Assembly (NCBI GenBank): GCA_026692885.1 | Contig: JAPLNJ010000954.1 | Location: forward strand, 1-5,228 | Direction: 5' to 3' | DNA length: 5,228 nt | Source of the DNA: Planctomycetota bacterium | GTDB taxonomy: Bacteria; Planctomycetota; Planctomycetia; Pirellulales; Pirellulaceae | Shown here: piece after piece, positions 1 to 5,228 of the stretch | Numbering within the stretch: position 1 is the stretch's first letter | Layout: each line of letters begins with the position of its first letter | The notes under the pieces: model-generated | Told to the model about the DNA's origin: nothing | The model's database searches: none | What the model saw: the letters and a program-made list of their open reading frames with translations, nothing else | Program-made: the position numbers and the translations under genes

Positions 1-118
1 GGAAAGCCTACTGCCCGCGAAAACTGAAATCTGTACGTCTGACCCCAGCCGCCGGTCCGTCTATGCGAAACCGCAATACCCCATTCTTGACACCGACAAC
101 CCCGAAAACCGTTTGGTG
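1..118. other. Non-coding segment downstream of the thioredoxin–protease gene
   Basis: This stretch follows the stop codon of the minus-strand gene and carries no convincing gene. One plus-strand frame stays open from base 2 to about 268, but it has no start signal and mostly lies antisense to the protease gene, so it is treated as a shadow. On the minus strand the segment contains GGGGTCAGACGTACA (bases 36-50 read in reverse). From memory, this resembles a short sequence that recurs between genes in several bacterial genomes, sometimes near REP-type transposases, but that was not checked. No strong terminator hairpin with a T-run is visible after the stop codon. Confidence 0.5.
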
Positions 119-1573
119 CTAATACGCTTGGCCACGGACGATGGGGGTGCGATTGCCTGTGTCGGACCAACGCTGCGGGGCCGCGGATCCCAAGGGACTA
201 TCGCTCCGGGCGGCCTGCAGCACGACCGGGTCACGCCCGTTGCGAGACGTGGACTTGGATTCCTTTGCTAGCCGGTCCAACAACTCGCGCGGCGGTCGGT
301 CGACAACCCAGACCTCGTTACGCGAGTTGGGATTGGTCTTCGAGCGGACGATGCAAATGATCTCCGTGTCTTCCATTCCCACGCCGGATACTGCATTCCA
401 GGGGGGCGTCGACGGCCCGGTCGCCGCGGGCGCGGGTGGCACGGCCAGGTTGTCCCGCGGTGCGCGCGGCATGCGGTCGGGCATGGGCGGCGGCTCGTCG
501 GCGGCCAGTTGTTCGGAGTTCGGCGCCGGGGTCGGTCCACGCGTCGTCGCCACTTGCGGAGCAGCCTGCCGATAGACTCCGCTCAGGCCGACTTTGTCCA
601 GATTCTGGTGTAGCAACGGCAAGGCCGCGTAGATCCCTTCGTTGTCTTTGGGATCGGCCAGATTGCAGACACCGATCAATTGGCCGTTGGCCGAAAACAG
701 TCCGCCGCCACTGCGGCCGATAACCGGCGCACCGGCCACCTCGATGTTCGGCGGTGCCACGTACTTATTCAAGGCGGTCACGCGGCTGTCATGCACGCTG
801 GGATCGCCGCCGCGGTCGCAACCGATGCTGAACACGCGATCTCCGGTGCGGACTTCGTAACCCGCGGGCGCTACCACGACCGGGCTGACCTGGATGCCCG
901 GGCGGATGCTGACGAGGGCCACATCCTGCTTCAAGTCGTAGCTGATCAGCTGTCCCTTAACGGGATTCTTGGCACCCGGGGCGACAAGATCGACGTTGAT
1001 CGGGCCCTGCCCTTTGGAATCACGAAACAGATGGGCACAGGTCATGACCAGGGCTTCTTCGCCCTGCGCGTCGGCATGTCGGTCGATGATCGTGCCCGTA
1101 CCGTAGGATTGGCCGCTGGCATCTTCGACCCGTAGCCGAACGGTGGCGTAGAGTGCTCGGGTCTGAAGATTGAGGCCGCCCGGCGGCGAGGCAGCCGCTG
1201 GTCCGGCAACGGAGGCCGGATTCTGCACCGGATTCTGCGGTGGCGGGTTGGCCGCCTGGGCACCAACCGCCGGAACGGCTTCGTACAGGCTTCGCAGGCG
1301 TTCATAGCTGACCGTGCCGACCGCTCGCCCAATCTCGCGGTCGTTCGCCACCAGGATGAATGTGGGCACTTGGTCCACGCGGAACTGACGGGCCAAGTCC
1401 GGCTCGCGTCCGATGTCGACTTGACGGACGGCGTAGCCATCCGCAGCCAGTCGTCGCACCGTAGGCTCCATCAAACGGCAAGGGGCGCAGGACTCCGAGT
1501 AGAAGTCAAGCAACACCGGCTGACCGGGACTCGAAGAGATCGTGAGCAGCGTAAACAGCAGCAGACTGGCCAT
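119..1573 (-). CDS. Exported thioredoxin-domain / trypsin-like serine protease fusion protein
   Basis: This 484-residue protein joins two enzyme domains. Residues 1-18 (MASLLLFTLLTISSSPGQ) form a short hydrophobic leader that could be a signal peptide, although it lacks the usual basic residues. Residues 19-100 are a thioredoxin fold with C29-A-P-C32 and the cis-proline motif VPT (P70), so disulfide exchange is plausible. A Pro/Ala/Gln-rich linker covers about 101-135. Residues 140-330 are a trypsin-like (S1C/HtrA-type) protease: H181 in TCAHLF, D217 in KQDVALVSI, and S288 in GRSGGGLFS. The triad is intact and no PDZ domain follows. Residues 335-395 are proline-rich and probably disordered. 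Residues 400-484 (EIICIVRS, EVWVVDRPPRELLDRL) are unrecognised. The start was chosen at 1573 because GGAGG lies 6 bases upstream; the longer frame to 1768 adds 65 residues that look non-homologous. The stop is TAG. The substrate is unknown. Domain calls are firm; export is inferred. Confidence 0.9.
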   Translation of the reverse strand: MASLLLFTLLTISSSPGQPVLLDFYSESCAPCRLMEPTVRRLAADGYAVRQVDIGREPDLARQFRVDQVPTFILVANDREIGRAVGTVSYERLRSLYEAVPAVGAQAANPPPQNPVQNPASVAGPAAASPPGGLNLQTRALYATVRLRVEDASGQSYGTGTIIDRHADAQGEEALVMTCAHLFRDSKGQGPINVDLVAPGAKNPVKGQLISYDLKQDVALVSIRPGIQVSPVVVAPAGYEVRTGDRVFSIGCDRGGDPSVHDSRVTALNKYVAPPNIEVAGAPVIGRSGGGLFSANGQLIGVCNLADPKDNEGIYAALPLLHQNLDKVGLSGVYRQAAPQVATTRGPTPAPNSEQLAADEPPPMPDRMPRAPRDNLAVPPAPAATGPSTPPWNAVSGVGMEDTEIICIVRSKTNPNSRNEVWVVDRPPRELLDRLAKESKSTSRNGRDPVVLQAARSDSPLGSAAPQRWSDTGNRTPIVRGQAY

Positions 1574-1586
1574 CGTTTCCCTCCCT
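1574..1586 (-). promoter_or_regulatory. Strong Shine-Dalgarno site fixing the protease gene start
   Basis: Read on the minus strand, AGGGAGGGAAACG sits directly before the ATG at 1573. The GGAGG core (1584 down to 1580) is 6 bases from the start codon, which is ideal spacing. It places the start immediately before the hydrophobic leader and argues against the longer open frame that begins at 1768. Confidence 0.75.
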
Positions 1587-1803
1587 GGATTCGAGTGGCA
1601 AGAGTGGCGAAGTGGTATTGCAGCAATTTGCCCGGAACTTGAAAATCTTACAAGTGCAATTCCCGGACTTCTCCGCACTTCGGCTAAAGAAATCCGTCGG
1701 ACGTGAGGCAGAGCACGGCCCGTGCCAGAACGAGAGAAAATCGTGGGCCCTGGTGCTATCGCGCGCATTATGCTACACCGCTATCGTTTAACCGCGACCC
1801 AGA

Positions 1804-1856
1804 GCAAGCTGCCGTCACCGGCTCTGTATCATGAGCGACGCAGGAGGGCAGCTTGC
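1804..1856. repeat. Inverted repeat with 10-base perfect arms and an inner stem
   Basis: The arms GCAAGCTGCC (1804-1813) and GGCAGCTTGC (1847-1856) are exact reverse complements. After one mismatch, bases 1815-1816 also pair with 1844-1845. Inside, GCTC (1821-1824) and GAGC (1833-1836) can form a second short stem with an 8-base loop. There is no T-run, so it does not look like a simple intrinsic terminator. Its function is unknown. Confidence 0.6.
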
Positions 1857-1910
1857 GGCGGGGAGCGCGCGGCAGAGCGGGTTGAAGATTCTCCGGGTCG
1901 CGGAAGACGG

Positions 1911-1989
1911 GTTTAACCTGGAGCCGGATACCCGCTTGCAGGTGTCGACGGCGAATGCGTACGCCGTCGCCGTTGGCTCCGGGTTAAAC
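1911..1989. repeat. Large nested palindromic element (15-base outer arms, 8-base inner arms)
   Basis: The outer arms GTTTAACCTGGAGCC (1911-1925) and GGCTCCGGGTTAAAC (1975-1989) match at 14 of 15 positions. The single difference (T1919 against G1981) would be a G·U pair in RNA. An inner stem CGACGGCG (1946-1953) pairs perfectly with CGCCGTCG (1962-1969) around an 8-base loop. The left side has 20 bases between its outer and inner arms and the right side only 5, so this looks like a longer palindrome with about 15 extra bases on the left. It could be a dispersed palindromic repeat, a structured RNA or a protein-binding site. The pairing is read directly; the role is not known. Confidence 0.7.
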
Positions 1990-2014
1990 GAACCAATGCC
2001 AACTGCTAGCTGAA

Positions 2015-2054
2015 GGGTGGCTGGGGTAGATCGCAGCGATGCCACCAGCCACCC
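2015..2054. repeat. Inverted repeat upstream of dus (10-base perfect arms)
   Basis: The arms GGGTGGCTGG (2015-2024) and CCAGCCACCC (2045-2054) are exact reverse complements, separated by 20 bases that contain a small inner hairpin, ATCG-CAG-CGAT (2030-2040). It lies 56 bases before the chosen dus start, so it could sit in the 5' untranslated RNA, or end a transcript from the left. An in-frame ATG at 2039 falls inside its loop, one more reason to prefer the start at 2111. No T-run follows. Confidence 0.6.
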
Positions 2055-2110
2055 CGACCGTTGACGGCACTGGCAGCAATTGGCAACCTTACGATCGTGG
2101 CCGAGAACCC

Positions 2111-3175
2111 ATGCCTTCAAACCTTCCCGAACTTAAGATCGGCAACGTGCACATCGGCTTTCCGGTGGTGCAAGCGGCGTTAGCCGGTTACAGCGACGGC
2201 CCGATGCGGCAGATCGCGCGGCGTTTGGGGGCGGCCTATGCCCTGGGCGAAGTGCTACTGGACGAATTCTTGCTGCTGTTGAAGCAACGCAAACGCACGC
2301 GGCATTTCCTCCACCTGAGCGACCACGACCATCCGGTCGGCGGACAACTGATGGGCGCTGCACCGGAGCAATTCGCAGCCGGTGCGAAGAAATTGGTCGA
2401 AGCTGGCTTCGATGTGATCGACATCAACTTCGGTTGCCCGGTCAAGAAGGTGTTGGGACGCTGCCGCGGCGGATTTCATCTCAGCCAGCCGGAAGTGGCC
2501 TTGGAGATTGTCCGCCGGACACGCGAGGCGGTGCCTAGCCACATCCCGGTGACCGTGAAAATGCGGCGAGGCATCGACGGCAGCGCGGAGGCTCGGGACA
2601 AGTTCTTCACGATCCTGGACGGCGCCTTGGCGTTGGGAGTCGCCGCGGTGACTGTCCACGCCCGCACGGTCCAGCAACGGTATGTCGGTCCCAGTGCCTG
2701 GGAGTTCCTGGCCGCTGTCAAGCGTCAGGCCGGCGCGAAGATCATCCTCGGCAGCGGCGATCTGTTCTCGGCTCAGGCCTGCCTGGACATGCTCCGGCAG
2801 ACGGGCCTGGATGGCGTGACGGTCGCCCGCGGTGCGATCGGGAATCCGTGGATCTTCCAGCAGGCCCGCGCGCTGGCCGCCGGCCTGCCCTTGCCGCCTC
2901 CGCCCACGTTACGCGAACAACGGGACGTGATCTGGGAGCACTATCGTTTGGCCGAAGAACTCTACGGCACCGAGCGTTGCGGGCCGCTGATGAGGAAAGT
3001 TGGGATCAAGTACGCCGTCTCCCACCCGCTGTATGAACAGGTGCGGGCGGCGTTCGTCCGCGTACGGTCGCTACGGGATTGGGAAGCCGTGTTGGACCAG
3101 TGGTACGTGGAAGATGTGCCGAGCCAGTATCCCACGTTCGAAATACACCAAGCACAAGGACAACGAGCCTCATGA
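2111..3175 (+). CDS. tRNA-dihydrouridine synthase (DusB-like)
   Basis: This 354-residue FMN-dependent enzyme of the Dus family should reduce specific uridines in the tRNA D-loop, using NADPH, in the cytoplasm. Visible marks are the N-terminal FMN-site motif AALAGYSDGPMR (22-33), DINFGCPVKKV (104-114) with the catalytic cysteine C109, VTVKMRRGID (147-156) with K150, VTVHART (180-186) with H183, GSGD (214-217) and ARGAIGNPWIF (239-249). The C-terminal helical domain that grips tRNA follows, from about residue 265. Length fits the family. Two departures stand out: the usual G-x-G-x-A-L after the catalytic region reads GRCRGGFHL, and the usual GNGD reads GSGD. The start at 2111 gives a normal N-terminus; an in-frame ATG at 2039 would add 24 unlikely residues. 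The ribosome site is weak (GAGAA, 2103-2107). Which tRNA position it modifies cannot be told, so no symbol is given. Confidence 0.93.
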   Translation: MPSNLPELKIGNVHIGFPVVQAALAGYSDGPMRQIARRLGAAYALGEVLLDEFLLLLKQRKRTRHFLHLSDHDHPVGGQLMGAAPEQFAAGAKKLVEAGFDVIDINFGCPVKKVLGRCRGGFHLSQPEVALEIVRRTREAVPSHIPVTVKMRRGIDGSAEARDKFFTILDGALALGVAAVTVHARTVQQRYVGPSAWEFLAAVKRQAGAKIILGSGDLFSAQACLDMLRQTGLDGVTVARGAIGNPWIFQQARALAAGLPLPPPPTLREQRDVIWEHYRLAEELYGTERCGPLMRKVGIKYAVSHPLYEQVRAAFVRVRSLRDWEAVLDQWYVEDVPSQYPTFEIHQAQGQRAS

Positions 3176-3621
3176 TCGTCGATCATTTGCAGTACGCGGA
3201 ACGGTACTTGGGGATGCATCCTGGTTTCCGCCGTGGGTTCGAATACTTGCGGGCGATGAGTCCCGATCCGGCCGTCGGAAAACACGTGATCGAGGGCGAA
3301 CGTTTGTTTGCAATGGTCGCGCGCGACCAGGGCCGCGGCCGCGAGAAATCGCTGCTCGAGTTTCATCGCCGCTACATCGACATCCAGTTCGTGATCGACA
3401 ACGCCGATCTGATCGGCTGGTTGCCGACGGCGCGGTGCGAGCGGTGCTCTACGCCCTACACCGCGGAGCGGGACATCGGTTTCTTCTACGATCGGCCGCA
3501 GACGTGGTTGGACGTCCCGGCCGGGTACTTCGCGATCTTCTTCCCCGAAGACGCGCACGCGCCGCTGGCCACGTCCGGCCCGATCACCAAGGCGGTGGTG
3601 AAAGTGGCGGTGGCGTGGTGA
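3172..3621 (+). CDS. YhcH/YjgK/YiaL family protein (DUF386, cupin-like)
   Basis: This 149-residue protein matches the YhcH/YjgK/YiaL family (E. coli members include NanQ, a sialic-acid anomerase, and TabA, a biofilm-related protein), which is about 150 residues long. Signature segments are LLEFHRRYIDIQF (61-73) with putative metal ligands E63 and H65, FFPEDAHAP (123-131) with H129, and the terminal K140-AVVKV strand. The fold is a beta-barrel that usually binds a metal and a small sugar-like ligand. The ATG overlaps the dus stop codon in ATGA (3172-3175). Its own ribosome site is poor (AAGGA at 3156-3160, 11 bases away), so translation is probably coupled to dus. No sialic-acid or pentose genes lie nearby, so the substrate is unknown; sugar anomerase activity is only a family-based guess. 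Confidence 0.9.
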   Translation: MIVDHLQYAERYLGMHPGFRRGFEYLRAMSPDPAVGKHVIEGERLFAMVARDQGRGREKSLLEFHRRYIDIQFVIDNADLIGWLPTARCERCSTPYTAERDIGFFYDRPQTWLDVPAGYFAIFFPEDAHAPLATSGPITKAVVKVAVAW

Positions 3622-3639
3622 GCCTCTCAGGGCACCGCC
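3606..3639. terminator. Possible bidirectional terminator hairpin across two convergent stop codons
   Basis: The arms GGCGGTG (3606-3612) and CACCGCC (3633-3639) are exact reverse complements, and with one bulged C the stem gains a further G-T/A-C pair on the outside. An inner TGAG-CCT-CTCA hairpin (3619-3629) contains both stop codons, TGA of the YhcH-family gene and TCA (TGA on minus) of the ABC gene. The structure is GC-rich but has no T-run on either side, so factor-independent termination is uncertain. Confidence 0.35.
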
Positions 3640-5228
3640 CACAGCACGTCCAAGCGGTCGCGTTCGAACTCGCAGAAGGCGAATGCAAAGTGGACGACCA
3701 ACACAAACAAAGTCGCCCAGAGAATCGTCGCCGTGAGGGAATTACTCACGTCCCGCGTGGAATGTTTGCGGCGGATTCCCAGATGATAGGCGATGGCCGC
3801 CGTGCCGGCCGCTGACAGCAGGACCTTGGCCAGCACCCACCAGGTGCCGAGCAGGAGGTACACGTCCGGCGACACCAGCCGCTGGTGGAAGTGCAGGTCC
3901 CAGAAATCCGGACCTTCCGCCGGGTGTGTCACGGTGAAGACCACGAGGCTTGTGGTGCTCGCGGCCCAGTAGGCGAGGAAGGTGAGTAACGGCGTACCGA
4001 TCAGAAACGAGTACAGGATCGGCGTGAGCAGGTAGCGGCGGGGATGCACGCCGAGCGTCCGCAGGGCATCAATCTGATGTCCGTACGATTTACCACCGAC
4101 GTCGGCTGCGACGGCGGCGCCGCACCGCGCGGCCACCAGGATGGTTGCCAGCACCGGCACGAAGATACGGTACAGGGCAAAGCCCAAGGCGATCAACAAG
4201 TCTTCGATCAACAGCGGCTTGGTGTACTGGGGGAAGGGTAGATACTGAAAGATGAAGTGCGTATTGATAAATCCCACGATCATGCCGCTGACGGCCAGAT
4301 ACGCCCAAGCGGACGGTCCGGCCACCAACTGCAGATAATGCAGCAGAAATCGCAGTCCCCAGTACGGACTTCTCCAGAGTGGCACGAGCGCCAGGGGCGT
4401 CAGCACGACGTTCGCCGCCACGTCCGCCGTGCCGGCCAAGAAGTCGCCGCACCGCATGACGAGTCCCCGTAGCAGACCTCGGCGGCCGGGACCTCCGGCA
4501 GGTCCGCGAGGTGCGGAACCCGTGTCTGCGGTCGGAGCCATCTCGACCGGCTTGAGTTGTGCCTGCAGATGCGGCCAGTCGGCCCGTTGGATCTCGCGCA
4601 AAGTTCGCGTCTGCGGATCGAGAAAGTAGATCCGGTCTGCGATCGGAGCGAGGGCTTGGTAGTCGTGCGTGACCACGATCGAAGTCTTGGGATGCGTGGT
4701 TTGGGTGGCGCGGATCAGGTTCGCAACTTGCGCCGCGGTGACGGCATCCAGTCCAGCGGTCGGCTCGTCGTACAGGATCACGTCCGGATCGTAGGCCAGG
4801 GTCCGCGCGATCGCCAAACGCTGGCGCTGGCCGCCGCTGAGGGAAGCGGTGCGGACATCGGTGGGGACTTGCAGTTCCTTCAGCAGGGCGCCGGCCGTCG
4901 TGACTTGCTCCCGGCGCGAGCGCGGGGCACGATGGGCCAGGGCCAGACGCACGTTGTCGGTGGGCGAGAGTTCGTCGAACAGCGCGGGATCCTGGAAGAC
5001 GACGCCCACGCGGCGGCAGCGGGCCCGCTGCGGGACTTCCAGACCGCCGAACTCCACGCGTCCGGAGACGCGTACGCCTGCTTCCGTGGGATCCAGCAGT
5101 CCCGCCAGGACGCGCAGCAGGGTGGTCTTGCCGGCGCCGCTGACGCCCACGATCAGGGTGACCTGTCCCGCCTCGAATCGCGCCGCGGCCCCCTCCAGCC
5201 CATGATGCAGGGCAAGGCTCTCGGCCAG
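3627..5228 (-). CDS. ABC transporter ATPase–MlaE-type permease fusion (5' end outside window)
   Basis: 533 residues are visible, running to the window edge with the frame open; probably only some 5-20 N-terminal residues are missing. Residues 1-210 are an ABC ATPase: Walker A GVSGAGKT (28-35), Q-loop Q79 in VFQDP, signature LSGGQ (130-134), Walker B VILYDEP (150-156, catalytic E155) and switch H188 in VVTHD. Residues 211-256 are a Pro/Gly/Ala-rich linker. Residues 257-533 are an MlaE (DUF140) permease with about five hydrophobic segments and the family loop around HQIDALRTLGVHPRRYL (384-400). In Mla systems these are two proteins, MlaF and MlaE, moving phospholipids across the envelope with an MCE protein; here they are one chain. 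The loop before IDALRTLG reads AADVGGKSYG where AELGTM-like sequence is usual. A GTG at 5150 lies within Walker A and cannot be the real start. The gene ends 5 bases from the convergent YhcH-family gene. Lipid export or import is inferred, with the substrate unknown. Confidence 0.9.
   Translation of the reverse strand: MAESLALHHGLEGAAARFEAGQVTLIVGVSGAGKTTLLRVLAGLLDPTEAGVRVSGRVEFGGLEVPQRARCRRVGVVFQDPALFDELSPTDNVRLALAHRAPRSRREQVTTAGALLKELQVPTDVRTASLSGGQRQRLAIARTLAYDPDVILYDEPTAGLDAVTAAQVANLIRATQTTHPKTSIVVTHDYQALAPIADRIYFLDPQTRTLREIQRADWPHLQAQLKPVEMAPTADTGSAPRGPAGGPGRRGLLRGLVMRCGDFLAGTADVAANVVLTPLALVPLWRSPYWGLRFLLHYLQLVAGPSAWAYLAVSGMIVGFINTHFIFQYLPFPQYTKPLLIEDLLIALGFALYRIFVPVLATILVAARCGAAVAADVGGKSYGHQIDALRTLGVHPRRYLLTPILYSFLIGTPLLTFLAYWAASTTSLVVFTVTHPAEGPDFWDLHFHQRLVSPDVYLLLGTWWVLAKVLLSAAGTAAIAYHLGIRRKHSTRDVSNSLTATILWATLFVLVVHFAFAFCEFERDRLDVLWAVP

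Larger units (their letters stand above)
1574..2110. other. Divergent intergenic region, rich in inverted repeats
   Basis: This is a 537-base gap between two divergently oriented genes, long for such a compact window. The part near the protease gene (1617-1800) is comparatively AT-rich. It contains ATTGCAGCAAT (1617-1627), a palindrome around a central base, and ACTTG/CAAGT arms (1637-1641 and 1651-1655). Promoters for both genes presumably lie here, but no convincing paired -35/-10 set was found. The right part (1804-2054) holds three separate nested inverted repeats, listed individually. Short frames crossing this area (plus 1831-2013, minus 1815-2120) lack ribosome sites, follow the palindromic sequence and do not resemble known proteins, so no gene is called. 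Confidence 0.6.

Noticed and set aside
2..268. Open plus-strand frame from the window edge
   Set aside because: It lies largely antisense to the well-supported protease gene, has no start signal and no recognisable domain.
1642..1660. Possible promoter for the protease gene (TAAGAT-like -10 on the minus strand)
   Set aside because: No matching -35 at normal spacing, so it could not be supported over chance in an AT-richer patch.
1574..1768. 65-residue N-terminal extension of the protease frame up to an ATG at 1768
   Set aside because: A strong ribosome site sits directly before the internal ATG at 1573, which is followed at once by a hydrophobic leader; the extension has no recognisable content.
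1831..2013. 60-codon plus-strand open frame
   Set aside because: There is no ribosome site before its ATG, and the sequence is mostly explained by the inverted repeats.
2061..2090. Possible promoter for dus beginning with TTGACG at 2061-2066
   Set aside because: No acceptable -10 box lies 16-18 bases further on; the best candidate there matches only about two of six positions.
1815..2120. Small open frame on the minus strand across the intergenic repeats
   Set aside because: It runs through the palindromes, starts inside dus, has no ribosome site and resembles no known protein.
2962..3642. 226-codon minus-strand frame opposite dus and the YhcH-family gene
   Set aside because: Arg/His/Pro-rich composition typical of an antisense shadow in GC-rich DNA; the plus-strand genes there have clear family motifs.

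Overview
The window is GC-rich, roughly 60% by eye, and densely coded. It looks like chromosomal DNA from a bacterium of the phylum Planctomycetota, possibly a Pirellulales-like lineage. That placement is an inference from protein style: a thioredoxin–trypsin fusion, a Dus protein with an AALAGYSDGPMR-type N-terminal motif and a divergent segment after its catalytic cysteine, and an ATPase–MlaE permease fusion. No rRNA, tRNA, CRISPR array, transposase gene or complete mobile element is visible.

Layout. Bases 1-118 are non-coding sequence downstream of the first gene. Bases 119-1573 (minus strand) encode a probably exported protein with an N-terminal thioredoxin domain (C-A-P-C) joined to a trypsin-like serine protease domain with a complete His/Asp/Ser triad, then a proline-rich tail and a small unrecognised C-terminal segment. 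Bases 1574-2110 are a 537-base divergent intergenic region. It is crowded with inverted repeats (1804-1856, 1911-1989, 2015-2054) and holds three copies of the 8-mer GTTTAACC/GGTTAAAC. Bases 2111-3175 (plus) encode a tRNA-dihydrouridine synthase of the DusB-like type. Its stop codon overlaps the start of the next gene in an ATGA junction. Bases 3172-3621 (plus) encode a small YhcH/YjgK/YiaL-family protein, a cupin-like fold linked to sugar metabolism. Only 5 bases further on, in convergent orientation, bases 3627-5228 (minus) encode a 5'-truncated ABC transporter protein that fuses an ATPase and an MlaE-type permease in one chain. The coding frame runs off the right edge of the window.

How the parts relate. 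dus and the YhcH-family gene form a translationally coupled pair, but no sugar-pathway gene is visible to explain the link. The two minus-strand genes are separate units: an envelope or periplasmic redox/protease protein and an envelope lipid-transport-like ABC protein. Nothing here amounts to a clear new multi-gene system. The points most worth a second look are the two domain fusions, the nested palindromic structures between 1804 and 2054, the divergent Dus motif, and the hairpin spanning both stop codons at 3606-3639.
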